Assembly (NCBI RefSeq): GCF_011392125.1
Contig: NZ_JAAJBU010000013.1
Span: 18,545-82,544 of the forward strand
DNA length: 64,000 nt
From: Flavobacterium lotistagni
GTDB taxonomy: Bacteria; Bacteroidota; Bacteroidia; Flavobacteriales; Flavobacteriaceae
Direction: 5' to 3'
Both the position numbers and the translations under genes were made by a program. The notes under the pieces were generated by a model that was not told where the DNA came from, did no database searches, and worked only from the letters and a program-made list of their open reading frames with translations. Positions 16,770-25,058 of this stretch are shown here, piece by piece; within the stretch, counting starts at the first letter, position 1, and the number at the start of each line of letters is the position of its first letter.

Positions 16770-18671
16770 TTAGATTTTATTTAAAATAATTTTGGCATTA
16801 TCGTTCTTGGCAATCTGCTCCATGTAAAGCCGAAAAGCCTCATATTCATTATGCTGATAATATCCTTTTTTGAGTAAAAATGTTCTCTTATAAATTAGTG
16901 TAGACTCATCTTTTTTGAGAATCTCGGTTTTGTATTGGCCAAACTTACTGTCATACTGAACATTCTCAGGTAATGATTCTACTGTAAATCCTGTTGGTAA
17001 CTCCACTATCACCTCATCCTTGTCATAGCTTCCACGCTGGATCTCAAAATCGGTTTTCCGGTTACGAATGCGCTTGATGTTCCCATCGTAGCGGTTGAAA
17101 GCATTGATTGGAAAAAGCATCTTATTGCCCGTTATCGTGGCGTATTGGATGGCATCCAAATCTAGTTTTTCTGTAAACCTCGCGGATTCCTTATCATTTG
17201 AAAACGTCATTTTGCTGATTTTCAAATTGTTGATATGACTCAGAAAGGCTTTGTAATATGCTTCTTGCTCATTCGGTCTGCGATGTTCTAAATGATATTT
17301 TGGGCCATATTGCGAGCCTTCTGAGTCCATTTGGATTTTCGCTGAAAACGTTCCATCAGTTGTGAGTTTGTAGGTGCCGTTGCAGAACTGAGTATTGGAC
17401 TCGTCTCGATAGTTTTGGGTTTTGACTATTTCACCACCTTCAGGCTTGATTACTAGCACTTTTCGATCGTCTGTAAAGTTGGCCTGATATCCGAAAGGAA
17501 CGTCTTGACTAGTACATTCCAACCAATAATATTCTGTATCGGAGGGAACACATAGAATCATGTGATTGCCTTGAACTGAAATAAATTCAGACTCCATATC
17601 GATTTTGTCGTGATCACCATACAAAACGGTATGGTAAGACGGAACGCCAACCGCACCCAACAATGCTTTGGTGTAATTGGTCAGTGCTTTACAATCGCCA
17701 TAGCCCAAACGATCAACATCTTTCGCCAGCATGGGTTTGAACCCGCCAATACCAACCTGAATGCTCACGTATCGGGATTTTTGCTGCACATAATTGTAGA
17801 TAATCTTAGCTTTCTTTATTGGGTCGCTCTCCGCACCAACTAAAGTTTTCACTTTGGCTATCGTGGCATCGGGCAATTCTTCAGTATCCGAGAGCAGCGA
17901 CTCAGCATACCATTTGCCGAATTCTTTCCAAGTCTTGGCAGTACCATCAACCCCTTCAAGGTTAAACTTCTCCAGACCGAGCAATGCCCAAGGAAATATC
18001 TTATTGTAGTTGACGCTAAAATACTCTTCTTTCTGAGCCAGTAGCCCCGAGGCTTCGTAAGACAACTGAGTGTCTTTTTCAACGATTTTCTTGATATTAA
18101 AGTTCGAAAAATTATGTTCTTGTTTTTTAAGGCCTAACTCCTGCGGACAAGTCACCTGTAGTAGGCTTTTCTCAACACTCACAAAATAGTGACCCATCGG
18201 TCTCCATCTCGGTATTTGAGCGGTGTTTGAGGTTTGCACCTCGCATTCGTAAACAATGGTAAAAGGATACTGAGTTGGAATATAATCCAGATAAACGACC
18301 CTGTTATCTGAAAAAAGTGTCACGCCATCCAGAATGCATTGGTCTCTGAAATCTTTCTTCTTGATCTTTTTGATTTCATTGCCAAAGGCATCGTAAACAG
18401 TGGCTTCGATGCTTCTCACATGGGTACGCTTATCATAAGGCTCGTAGGCATCAATGGCAGCCATTCCGGTTTCATTCAAAACGGTAACCACACGCTTCTT
18501 CCGAATGTCCATATTTCGTTGCGAGTGGATATCGATATCGGTTTGATCCCAGCGGACTATAGCATTTGCATTTTGCTTTAAGCTATCAGGAATGTTAAGG
18601 CATGTAAGATAATTTTGGGCAGCTGCGAGTTGAACGCAAGCTATAAAAAAAGGCAAAAAGAAATGTTTCAT
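16770..18671 (-). CDS. DUF3857 protein with an intact transglutaminase-like Cys/His pair (paralogue 3)
   Basis: A 633-residue exported protein (signal peptide to LAAAQN, residues 1-20; the ATG at 18671 is preferred over one six codons upstream). A DUF3857 N-terminal domain is followed by a transglutaminase-like core with C327 (RLGYGDCKALT) and H370 (GNHMILCV). The acidic third residue is Glu (E385, YYWLECT) rather than Asp. It differs from the two downstream paralogues, which have lost Cys and His. It is the first gene of the set DUF3857 x3 > MazG-like > aroA. The substrate is unknown; relatives are thought to act on peptides or peptidoglycan-linked material. Confidence 0.88.
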   Translation of the reverse strand: MKHFFLPFFIACVQLAAAQNYLTCLNIPDSLKQNANAIVRWDQTDIDIHSQRNMDIRKKRVVTVLNETGMAAIDAYEPYDKRTHVRSIEATVYDAFGNEIKKIKKKDFRDQCILDGVTLFSDNRVVYLDYIPTQYPFTIVYECEVQTSNTAQIPRWRPMGHYFVSVEKSLLQVTCPQELGLKKQEHNFSNFNIKKIVEKDTQLSYEASGLLAQKEEYFSVNYNKIFPWALLGLEKFNLEGVDGTAKTWKEFGKWYAESLLSDTEELPDATIAKVKTLVGAESDPIKKAKIIYNYVQQKSRYVSIQVGIGGFKPMLAKDVDRLGYGDCKALTNYTKALLGAVGVPSYHTVLYGDHDKIDMESEFISVQGNHMILCVPSDTEYYWLECTSQDVPFGYQANFTDDRKVLVIKPEGGEIVKTQNYRDESNTQFCNGTYKLTTDGTFSAKIQMDSEGSQYGPKYHLEHRRPNEQEAYYKAFLSHINNLKISKMTFSNDKESARFTEKLDLDAIQYATITGNKMLFPINAFNRYDGNIKRIRNRKTDFEIQRGSYDKDEVIVELPTGFTVESLPENVQYDSKFGQYKTEILKKDESTLIYKRTFLLKKGYYQHNEYEAFRLYMEQIAKNDNAKIILNKI

Positions 18672-18725
18672 CGAGAAGAATTTGTCCAAAAATAAAATTT
18701 ATTTTTAGAAAAACTTAACATTTCT

Positions 18726-19178
18726 TTATTCCTTATTTTTAGAGTCGATAATAATCGTGACCGGGCCATCATTAAGCAACGATACTTTCATGTCGGCGGC
18801 AAAAATCCCGGTTGGTACTTTTTTGCCTAAAAGTGCCTCCAATGCCAGCACAAAATTTTCATACGCCGGAATGGAAATCTCGGGTTTGGCGGCTTTGAGA
18901 TACGACGGTCGATTGCCTTTTTTGGTCGAAGCGTGCAAAGTGAATTGGCTCACGACAATAATTTCACCATCGATATCTTTCACCGACAGATTCATGACTT
19001 GATTGGCATCTGCGAAAATTCTCAGGTTCACGATTTTATTGGTCAGCCAGTCGATGTCTTCTGCGGTGTCGGCGTCTTCCACACCAACAAGTACTAGCAA
19101 ACCTTGAGCGATATCAGCTACTTTTTTTTCGTCCACCACTACTGAAGCTTCTGAAACCCTTTGAATCACCACTTTCAT
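18726..19178 (-). CDS. dtd: D-aminoacyl-tRNA deacylase
   Basis: Removes D-amino acids, and mischarged glycine, from tRNA. The 150-residue product starts MKVVIQRVSEASVVVDEK and has the two diagnostic motifs SQFTLHAST and NDGPVTIII. The start is set at the ATG at 19178; the longer open frame upstream overlaps rsgA and lacks family similarity. It begins one base after the rsgA stop codon, so the two housekeeping translation genes are co-transcribed. Confidence 0.95.
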   Translation of the reverse strand: MKVVIQRVSEASVVVDEKKVADIAQGLLVLVGVEDADTAEDIDWLTNKIVNLRIFADANQVMNLSVKDIDGEIIVVSQFTLHASTKKGNRPSYLKAAKPEISIPAYENFVLALEALLGKKVPTGIFAADMKVSLLNDGPVTIIIDSKNKE

Positions 19179-19179
19179 G

Positions 19180-20163
19180 CTACTCGGATTGTCGGGTTTG
19201 GTCGCTCGCGATGCGGTCGTCATTGTAAATATCGGTGCGATAATGCTCTTGATCGCCTTCGAGCATTTGCAAATAGCTGCGATAACGTGACCAAGCAATT
19301 TCGTTGGTATCGAGCGCCACTTTGACGGCACAATGCGGTTCTTCTTTATGCAAACAGTTGTTGAATTTGCATTGGTCTTTTAGTTTAAAAAACTCCGGAA
19401 AATAATCGCCGATTTCCTGTGGCTGCATATCGACAATACCGAAACCTTTGATACCCGGCGTATCGATAATTTTGGCCCCGAAAGACAAATCGAACATTTC
19501 GGCAAAAGTGGTAGTGTGCTGGCCTTGCTTGCTTTGCTCAGAGATTTCAGTAGTTTTTAAATCGAGTGTCGGTTCCAGTGCATTGACAAGAGTTGATTTC
19601 CCTACACCGGAATGCCCAGAGAACATGCTCACTTTGCCCTTCATCATTTCCTTGAGCGGCCCAATGCCTTTTTGTTCTGTAGAGGAAACCCTCAAACAAG
19701 GATAACCTATCTGCTCGTAAATATATTGCAAGAAAAGCTGCTCATCGAGTGTTGCCTCGTCAAGGGTATCGATTTTATTGAACACCAATACGGCCGGAAT
19801 ATGATAGGCCTCAGCGGTAACCAAAAAACGATCAATAAAACTTGTCGTGGTCGGCGGATTGTTAATGGTGACCAACAGAAAAACCTGATCGATGTTCGAC
19901 GCAATAATATGTACTTGTTTGGACAAGTTGACCGATTTGCGCACGATATAATTTTTTCGGGGATGAATGTGATGAATCATTCCCGTTACGACGCCGGCAG
20001 TTTCTTCCCACTCATAATCGACTTGGTCGCCTACAGCTATCGGATTGGTACTTTTGATACCTTTGATGCGGAACTTCCCTTTAATGCGGCACTCGATAAA
20101 ATCGCCTTGCTCGGATTTTACGGTGTACCAACTTCCGGTAGATTTATAAACAAGTCCCGTCAT
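19180..20163 (-). CDS. rsgA: ribosome small-subunit-dependent GTPase A
   Basis: Circularly permuted GTPase that helps late 30S subunit maturation. The 327-residue product has an N-terminal OB fold (about 1-75), then G motifs in the permuted order: NKID first (VLVFNKIDTLD), then the P-loop GHSGVGKSTLVN and DTPGIKGFG. It ends with a zinc-binding knuckle: CKFNNCLHKEEPHCAVK gives three Cys and one His. All motifs are intact. It is upstream of dtd in one transcript and ends in the window at a normal stop. Confidence 0.95.
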   Translation of the reverse strand: MTGLVYKSTGSWYTVKSEQGDFIECRIKGKFRIKGIKSTNPIAVGDQVDYEWEETAGVVTGMIHHIHPRKNYIVRKSVNLSKQVHIIASNIDQVFLLVTINNPPTTTSFIDRFLVTAEAYHIPAVLVFNKIDTLDEATLDEQLFLQYIYEQIGYPCLRVSSTEQKGIGPLKEMMKGKVSMFSGHSGVGKSTLVNALEPTLDLKTTEISEQSKQGQHTTTFAEMFDLSFGAKIIDTPGIKGFGIVDMQPQEIGDYFPEFFKLKDQCKFNNCLHKEEPHCAVKVALDTNEIAWSRYRSYLQMLEGDQEHYRTDIYNDDRIASDQTRQSE

Positions 20164-20225
20164 GCATTGTTAGATTTCGGCAAAGGTAAAAAAAGGAATC
20201 GTTTAAAGACGGCGCCACCCGGAAA

Positions 20226-20252
20226 TAAAAAAGGCAACCTTTCGATTGCCCT
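20226..20252 (-). terminator. terminator after the DAHP synthase/chorismate mutase gene
   Basis: On the minus strand GGCAATCGAAAGGTTGCC forms a hairpin followed by TTTTTTATTT. It lies 65 bases past the stop of the upstream gene (20317) and before rsgA. Confidence 0.75.
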
Positions 20253-20316
20253 TGTGTTTTATTTGATGTTGATTTTCTCTATGTGCAGGGAGATTTCTGT
20301 ATTCAACCAGAAGCGC

Positions 20317-21399
20317 TTATCTGTTGATGATTTTTTCTTGATGTACGATACTTTCCTGGTGAACCGCTTTAAATAAGCGCAGCACAAATTCTTCTGAAAG
20401 CCCATAGGTTCGGCCTTCGCAAATCATTTTCTGTAAAATTTCGTTCCAGCGCTTGCTTTGTAAAACGGCTATGTTTTTCTCCTTTTTGAGCGCGCCAATT
20501 TGTTCGGAAATCTGCATTCTCTTGCCCAAAATCTCCAGCAGTTTGGTATCGGCCCGATCAATATCAGTGCGCAATTGGAACATTCTGGTATTGAAATCGG
20601 TTTCTTCAGTGCTCAGATTCCGGATACGCAAATCTTTGAAAATTTGTTTGAGCACCGTAGGCGTAACTTGTTGTGCGGCGTCGCTCCAAGCATGGTCTGG
20701 GTCGATGTGGGTTTCAATCATGAGCCCGTCGTAGTTCAAATCGAGTGCTTGCTGGGAAACTTCCTGAATCCTATCGCGACGGCCGGTAATGTGCGACGGA
20801 TCGCAAATCAGTGGTAAATCGGGAAAACGACTCTGGAGTTCAATGGCAATTTGCCATTCGGGAATGTTGCGGTAGGTCGTTTTTTCATAAGTTGAAAAAC
20901 CGCGATGCACCACGCCCAGTTTCTTTACACCGGCGTTATAAAGTCGTTCCACACCACCAAGCCACAAAGCCAAATCAGGGTTTACCGGATTTTTGACCAA
21001 TACAATTTTGTCTGTTTTTTGAAGCGCATCGGCAATTTCTTGCACCGCAAACGGATTCACCGTAGTTCTTGCGCCAATCCACAAAACATCGATATCGTGT
21101 TCTAAGGCGAGTTTGACATGCGCCGCGTTGGCCACCTCAACTGCCATCAGCAAACCGGTTTGGGCTTTCGCTTTTTGCAACCATTTTAAACCGATGGCAC
21201 CAACACCTTCAAAACCACCCGGGCGTGTTCTGGGTTTCCAGATGCCCGCGCGAAAAATACTCACATCAGAGTTCTTAAGCTGGTCGGCAATGGCCAAAAC
21301 TTGCGATTCGGTTTCAGCGCTGCACGGCCCGGCAATCACTAGCGGATGTGAAAGTGCAAAATCGTCGAGCCATTTTCTCATCGAGGCGTTATTTTCCAT
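20317..21399 (-). CDS. bifunctional 3-deoxy-7-phosphoheptulonate synthase / chorismate mutase
   Basis: Makes DAHP from PEP and erythrose-4-phosphate, the entry to the shikimate pathway, and turns chorismate into prephenate for Phe/Tyr. In the 360-residue product residues 1-260 are the synthase of the type related to KDO-8-P synthase (GPCSAETESQV, FRAGIWKPRTRPGGFEG, LVKNPVNPDLALWLG, CDPSHITGRR). Residues about 262-345 form an AroQ-type all-alpha chorismate mutase (LRTDIDRADTKLLEILGKRM, then EILQKMICEG). The fusion is common in Bacteroidota and lets prephenate-pathway products inhibit the synthase. A terminator hairpin and a small open frame in its 180-base leader suggest attenuation. Confidence 0.95.
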   Translation of the reverse strand: MENNASMRKWLDDFALSHPLVIAGPCSAETESQVLAIADQLKNSDVSIFRAGIWKPRTRPGGFEGVGAIGLKWLQKAKAQTGLLMAVEVANAAHVKLALEHDIDVLWIGARTTVNPFAVQEIADALQKTDKIVLVKNPVNPDLALWLGGVERLYNAGVKKLGVVHRGFSTYEKTTYRNIPEWQIAIELQSRFPDLPLICDPSHITGRRDRIQEVSQQALDLNYDGLMIETHIDPDHAWSDAAQQVTPTVLKQIFKDLRIRNLSTEETDFNTRMFQLRTDIDRADTKLLEILGKRMQISEQIGALKKEKNIAVLQSKRWNEILQKMICEGRTYGLSEEFVLRLFKAVHQESIVHQEKIINR

Positions 21400-21449
21400 G
21401 AGTTATTGTTTTGTGGCGATGGATTCTCGCGGGAAACTCCACCATAAAA

Positions 21450-21474
21450 AAATCCCGATAGCACACCGGGATTT
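21450..21474 (-). terminator. terminator hairpin in the leader of the DAHP synthase gene (possible attenuator)
   Basis: On the minus strand AAATCCCGGTGTGCTATCGG followed by GATTTTTTTA is a strong hairpin plus T run, about 50 bases before the start codon at 21399. Nothing upstream on this strand needs termination, because the neighbour gldA is divergent; the hairpin therefore lies inside this gene's own 5' leader. Confidence 0.7.
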
Positions 21475-21479
21475 ATATC

Positions 21480-21548
21480 TTATTTTGAATTAATAATTTT
21501 TAAACAACCTGACTCTGAACAATTTCTAAAAACCTTTATCAGCGCCAT
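21480..21548 (-). promoter_or_regulatory. possible 22-codon leader peptide before the attenuator
   Basis: An ATG at 21548 opens a frame of 22 codons (starting MALIKVFRNC, ending IINSK) whose stop codon is just before the terminator hairpin, the place expected for a leader peptide. It holds only one Phe and no Tyr or Trp, so classic aromatic-codon attenuation is not clearly supported. Confidence 0.35.
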
Positions 21549-21587
21549 TTTGCAACGGTTGCCTTTTATTGAAATTTAATTGGATGG

Positions 21588-21622
21588 CTAAAGTAAGAAA
21601 AAAATGTTTAGGCCGTTACAAA
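21588..21622 (-). promoter_or_regulatory. possible promoter of the DAHP synthase gene
   Basis: On the minus strand TTTG (21622-21619), 23 bases, then TACTTTAG (21595-21588), one mismatch from TAnnTTTG. The transcript would begin near 21580 and give a leader of about 180 bases. Confidence 0.45.
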
Positions 21623-21634
21623 TGAGCCAGTTTT

Positions 21635-21667
21635 TTTGAAAAAATCATTGGTGATTCTGTACTTTTG
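21635..21667 (+). promoter_or_regulatory. gldA promoter
   Basis: TTTG (21635-21638), 21 bases, then TACTTTTG (21660-21667), a full consensus match. The ATG is at 21685. Confidence 0.7.
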
Positions 21668-21684
21668 TTTTCAAATTTAAAATT

Positions 21685-22584
21685 ATGTCGATTGAAGTCC
21701 ATCAGATCAGTAAAAGCTATGGGAGCCAAAAAGCCCTCGATGCCGTTTCGTTTGCGATTCAGAAAGGTGAAATTGTAGGCTTCCTTGGCCCAAACGGAGC
21801 CGGAAAATCGACGTTAATGAAAATCCTCACGACATTCATTACTGCTGATTCCGGACAAGCCAGCGTGAATGGTTTTGATGTGACTACTCAGCCTAAAGCC
21901 GTGCAACAATCTATTGGCTATTTGCCAGAGCACAATCCTTTGTATCTGGATTTGTACGTCCGTGAATATTTAGAATTCAATGCTGAGGTGTACGGCGTAG
22001 ACCAAAAACGTATTGAAGAAGTCATTAGCCTGACCGGCCTGAAACCCGAAAGTCATAAGAAAATCGGACAGCTTTCCAAAGGGTATCGCCAACGAGTAGG
22101 TTTGGCCAACGCTTTATTGCACAATCCAGACGTGCTGATTCTGGATGAACCCACAACCGGTTTAGACCCGAACCAATTGCTTGAAATACGTGAAGTGATT
22201 CGCAACGTAGGCAAAGACAAAACGGTATTTCTCTCGACGCATATCATGCAGGAAGTAGAAGCCATTTGCGACCGTGTGATCATTATCGACCAAGGAAAAA
22301 TCGTGACCGATAAAAAACTCGAAGCCGCTATTAGGCCCACGCAAGAGCAAATCATCGAAGTCGAATTTGATCGCGAAGTCACCCAAGAACTTTTGCAAAA
22401 CTTACCGCAACTGGTTTCTTGCAACACTAACGATAACAAAACCTGGGAACTCACTTTCATGGCTCCAGAAGACAGCCGAGCTTTAATATTCGACTGGGCA
22501 CAAAGCCAAGGTTTGAAAACGTTGCAACTGAGCCAGAAAAATAAGAATTTAGAAACTTTGTTCCGGGAAGTAACGAAGAAGTAG
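21685..22584 (+). CDS. gldA: gliding-motility ABC transporter ATP-binding subunit
   Basis: ATPase of the GldA-GldF-GldG transporter, linked to gliding in Flavobacterium. The 299-residue product is a single ABC domain with every catalytic motif intact: Walker A GPNGAGKSTL (about 36-45), Q-loop region SIGYLPEHNPLYLDLYVREY, signature LSKGYRQRVGLANALL, Walker B VLILDEPTTGLDP and the switch His in STHIMQEVEAI. A C-terminal extension (about 215-299) is typical. gldF and gldG are not next to it, which is also usual. It begins behind its own promoter and is followed by a 580-base block of repeats. Confidence 0.93.
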   Translation: MSIEVHQISKSYGSQKALDAVSFAIQKGEIVGFLGPNGAGKSTLMKILTTFITADSGQASVNGFDVTTQPKAVQQSIGYLPEHNPLYLDLYVREYLEFNAEVYGVDQKRIEEVISLTGLKPESHKKIGQLSKGYRQRVGLANALLHNPDVLILDEPTTGLDPNQLLEIREVIRNVGKDKTVFLSTHIMQEVEAICDRVIIIDQGKIVTDKKLEAAIRPTQEQIIEVEFDREVTQELLQNLPQLVSCNTNDNKTWELTFMAPEDSRALIFDWAQSQGLKTLQLSQKNKNLETLFREVTKK

Positions 22585-22595
22585 TGGTTGGTTTT

Positions 22596-22628
22596 CGGTC
22601 GTCGGTCGTCGGTCGTCGGTGGTCGGTT
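22596..22628. repeat. 7-base array CGGTCGT
   Basis: Units CGGTCGT, CGGTCGT, CGGTCGT, CGGTGGT, CGGTTTG in strict phase. The array starts 11 bases after the gldA stop. Confidence 0.85.
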
Positions 22629-22675
22629 TGGATACGGAAAGTTGACCTTTTGTTTTTTCATTCAATTTTTTAGTA

Positions 22676-22770
22676 GGGCGTGACCACAAGGGTCGGGCTG
22701 TTCGTTGCAAGTCCTCGCCGGCTCCGCTGCGCTACACGGGCTGCGGGCTTTTCTCTGCCATCCCTCACGC
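22676..22770 (+). repeat. family E intergenic element, copy 2
   Basis: GGGCGTGACCACAAGGGTCG to CCATCCCTCACGC, the clearest match to copy 1 at 2899-2992. It is flanked on both sides by GGAAAGTTGACC or GCGAAAGTTGACC segments. Confidence 0.75.
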
Positions 22771-22808
22771 GAGCGAAAGTTGACCTTTGTTTTTCAGTTT
22801 GAGAAAGT

Positions 22809-23071
22809 TGTCGGTCGTCAGTCTTGGGTCGTCGGTCGTCAGTCGTCGGTTTGGATGCGGAAAGTTGACCGTTGGTTTTTCAGTTCTTATTTTTCTGGAT
22901 AAAGTACTTACTGGACTTTTAATTCCACCACATTCAACATTTAACATTCAAAATAAATCATATACACACCATCAATTCCACCATTCGTGCATACAGCTTA
23001 TAGCCTAGAGCTTACAGCCATCATCACCTCCAATTCCACTATTCGTAAGCGACGACTGACAACCCACAACG
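22809..23071. repeat. cluster of several 7-base arrays
   Basis: Three arrays of different sequence but the same period: TCGGTCG-type (22809-22853), CAACATT/TAACATT/CAAAATA (22934-22954) and ACAGCTT/ATAGCCT/AGAGCTT/ACAGCCA (22993-23020). A stretch at 22872-22926 (TTTTCAGTTCTTATTTTTC, then GGATAAAGTACTTACTGG) and the following TTAATTCCACCA are repeated nearly unchanged at 27629-27680, so the arrays come as one multi-part module. No gene is seen in this gap. Confidence 0.8.
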
Positions 23072-23078
23072 AAAACCC

Positions 23079-23160
23079 CTAGCCCGGATCGCAGCGGCAC
23101 CCTTTTGTTCTGGGGTTCAGAGCAAAAGGTACAGCGAAGAGCCGGAATAGCTTCTAGAAA
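23079..23160 (+). repeat. family F intergenic element, copy 2
   Basis: CCCTAGCCCGGATCGCAGC head, an internal hairpin (CCTTTTGTTCTGG / CAGAGCAAAAGG) and an AGCCGGAATAGCTTCTAG tail. It ends two bases before the stop codon of the next gene. Confidence 0.75.
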
Positions 23161-23162
23161 AA

Positions 23163-23915
23163 CTAACGATAAATTAACCGGCCACGATAGTGCTGAACTA
23201 CCTGTACGTTTTCGGTTGGCGGACGCGAATAACAGTTCACATTGCCCAAACTGTATAAGTGGCCTGAGAGCGAATGTGTTGGCTTTACGAACATATCGTT
23301 GCTGCCGCGGTGATAAAAACCTACATGATAAGCCTCCAGATTTTCGCCGTGAAAAACCCCGCCGCCTTCGTAGAAACTGACTTGCAAATTTTGAGTAGTG
23401 CCGCTAACGAAGCATCGGCCCATTTCGTTGTTCTCGTAGACCAGATTGTTGTTGGCTACGGTAAGGTAAAAATCGCCGGTGCCGGTGCCTGAAAATCCGT
23501 CGTTGCTATCCAAGGCGGTCAAGTGCAGTGAATCATAAGTTAGCGTGCCGTTGGAGCGAATATCAAGACCAGTTTTGGAATAAATATCGGTGAGATTGGG
23601 CGCGGTAATATACACCGTTGTTTCTCCGTAATCGCGCACCCAATTGCAAGTGGTGTTGTCTGATAAGGTAAGCCTGTCGCCTGAAACAGTGACCTCGATG
23701 TCGTTGATTAAATTCTCTCCGCTGCGCACTTCTACCAAATAATCATCGCCTTGGGTAATCACCACCGAAACGCCTTGGTTGACCAACACTTTGGTAAAGC
23801 TCAGTCCGGTGTATAATTTACTTTTCATCGGGCCGCTAGATTTCACGCAGTCGAGTGGTTTCTCGCAATGGATGAACAGCAAGGCCAAAAAAATAGATAA
23901 CAGACTTCTTTTCAT
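23163..23915 (-). CDS. GIN-domain (DUF2807) lipoprotein
   Basis: A 250-residue product. The start is placed at 23915 because MKRSLLSIFLALLFIHCEK is a lipoprotein signal peptide with a lipobox (FIHC, Cys17). The rest is a right-handed beta-helix of the head-GIN/DUF2807 type: a KSSGPMKSKLY start, DYLVEVRSGENLINDIEV, and repeated strands with G-T-N turns such as GTGTGDFYLTVANNNLVYE. Such proteins are anchored in the outer membrane of Bacteroidota; their role is unknown. It is four bases downstream of the acyloxyacyl hydrolase gene and is probably co-transcribed with it. Confidence 0.8.
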   Translation of the reverse strand: MKRSLLSIFLALLFIHCEKPLDCVKSSGPMKSKLYTGLSFTKVLVNQGVSVVITQGDDYLVEVRSGENLINDIEVTVSGDRLTLSDNTTCNWVRDYGETTVYITAPNLTDIYSKTGLDIRSNGTLTYDSLHLTALDSNDGFSGTGTGDFYLTVANNNLVYENNEMGRCFVSGTTQNLQVSFYEGGGVFHGENLEAYHVGFYHRGSNDMFVKPTHSLSGHLYSLGNVNCYSRPPTENVQVVQHYRGRLIYR

Positions 23916-23919
23916 AGGT

Positions 23920-25014
23920 TTAAATTCTGATGCCGATGCCAAGTTCGAGCGCTTCAGCCAAAAATCCGTGGGTTTTGACCGACAGTGCGGAATACACATT
24001 TTTGTACCAATAGTATTTCATTCCGAGTCGGTCGTATATTGGCGTATCGAGCTCAAACGGACGATAAATATAATACCCGAGTTGGGTTTCAATAGAAAGA
24101 CGATTAATAAAAAGCTCATGGCCAATAAAAAAACCCACGCGCTTGTAGTCGGTGTTTGGGTCGAGGTGTTCTTCCGGATAAGCAATCGAACGATAGCGGA
24201 TGAACTCTTTGATGGAAGTCGTGGCGAACAAATCAAAGCCGGCTTGGATGGCGCTTTTTCGATTCAGGCGTTTGTCGGCATAGGCTCCAAAATGATAAAA
24301 AGGTTTTTGCCCACTTCCGATGACGTAACTTTCGTTAAAACCGCTACGCAACACTAAATTGAACTTAATCGACTCTGAATATTTCATTGAGGAAGCCACC
24401 GAATCGAGCACAACGTATTGGGGTTGCTTTTCAAAATCGTAGTGCACGCCCAAATTGAGCCCGTAAGTATTGATGCCGCTGTTGGGCGATTTGAAACGGC
24501 CGTTGGAATAATGTGTAAAGAAAAATCCGGCATCGATACCTAAGCTGCCTATGATTCGGTCTTTACGATAATTGAGCATGAAGTTCGTATTGCCCATATA
24601 CTTCGAGCCGAACGCCCGATTCTTGCTATTGGTTTCACGGTCATACGCACGCGTAGTCATGGCCAAACCCTGCCCGATTTTAAACATCAAATGACGCTTG
24701 AGAAAATAGAAATTGTAGTGCGCGCCCACCGCGTAATTCTTCCCGAGCATTTCGTTCTTGAAATCCTGATAGATGAAATAGCCGCCATAATCGGGATAAT
24801 TGTAAAGCGATTGCCAAGCTTCTTTGCCGTACGTTTTTCGGGAAAAACTCAGCATTATGCCTTCAGGATGGCCCGTAATTAAATGATACAATTCAGGCGA
24901 ATGCGGCAAAATGTTTCCGCGCAGGAAATTGACCTCTATGGCATTGGTGTCGTCAAGTTGCTGGGCAAAAACGCCAACGCCAAAAAACAATATAAAAAGA
25001 AATCGGAATTTCAT
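23920..25014 (-). CDS. acyloxyacyl hydrolase / PagL-like lipid A deacylase family
   Basis: A 364-residue outer-membrane beta-barrel with a signal peptide (to VGVFAQ, 1-18). The motif FFFTHYSNGRFKSPNSGINT (near residue 165) corresponds to the HxSN catalytic segment of PagL, which removes the 3-O acyl chain of lipid A. His and Ser are kept. The Glu expected 12 residues after the Ser is Asn here, so activity is not certain. Many aromatic, alternating strands follow and the protein ends in a short basic or aromatic strand (LELGIGIRI), as in barrel proteins. It precedes the GIN-domain lipoprotein in the same operon. Role inferred: outer-membrane lipid modification. Confidence 0.75.
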   Translation of the reverse strand: MKFRFLFILFFGVGVFAQQLDDTNAIEVNFLRGNILPHSPELYHLITGHPEGIMLSFSRKTYGKEAWQSLYNYPDYGGYFIYQDFKNEMLGKNYAVGAHYNFYFLKRHLMFKIGQGLAMTTRAYDRETNSKNRAFGSKYMGNTNFMLNYRKDRIIGSLGIDAGFFFTHYSNGRFKSPNSGINTYGLNLGVHYDFEKQPQYVVLDSVASSMKYSESIKFNLVLRSGFNESYVIGSGQKPFYHFGAYADKRLNRKSAIQAGFDLFATTSIKEFIRYRSIAYPEEHLDPNTDYKRVGFFIGHELFINRLSIETQLGYYIYRPFELDTPIYDRLGMKYYWYKNVYSALSVKTHGFLAEALELGIGIRI

Positions 25015-25058
25015 TGGCCCATTAAAGCCGTAAATATATCGCTTTTATTGGTGTAGCG

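Noticed and set aside
19179..19331. Upstream extension of dtd
   Set aside because: It overlaps rsgA in another frame and lacks family similarity; the family start MKVVIQRV is at 19178.
22590..23070. CRISPR array
   Set aside because: Units are 7 bases with no spacers of constant length, and there are no cas genes.
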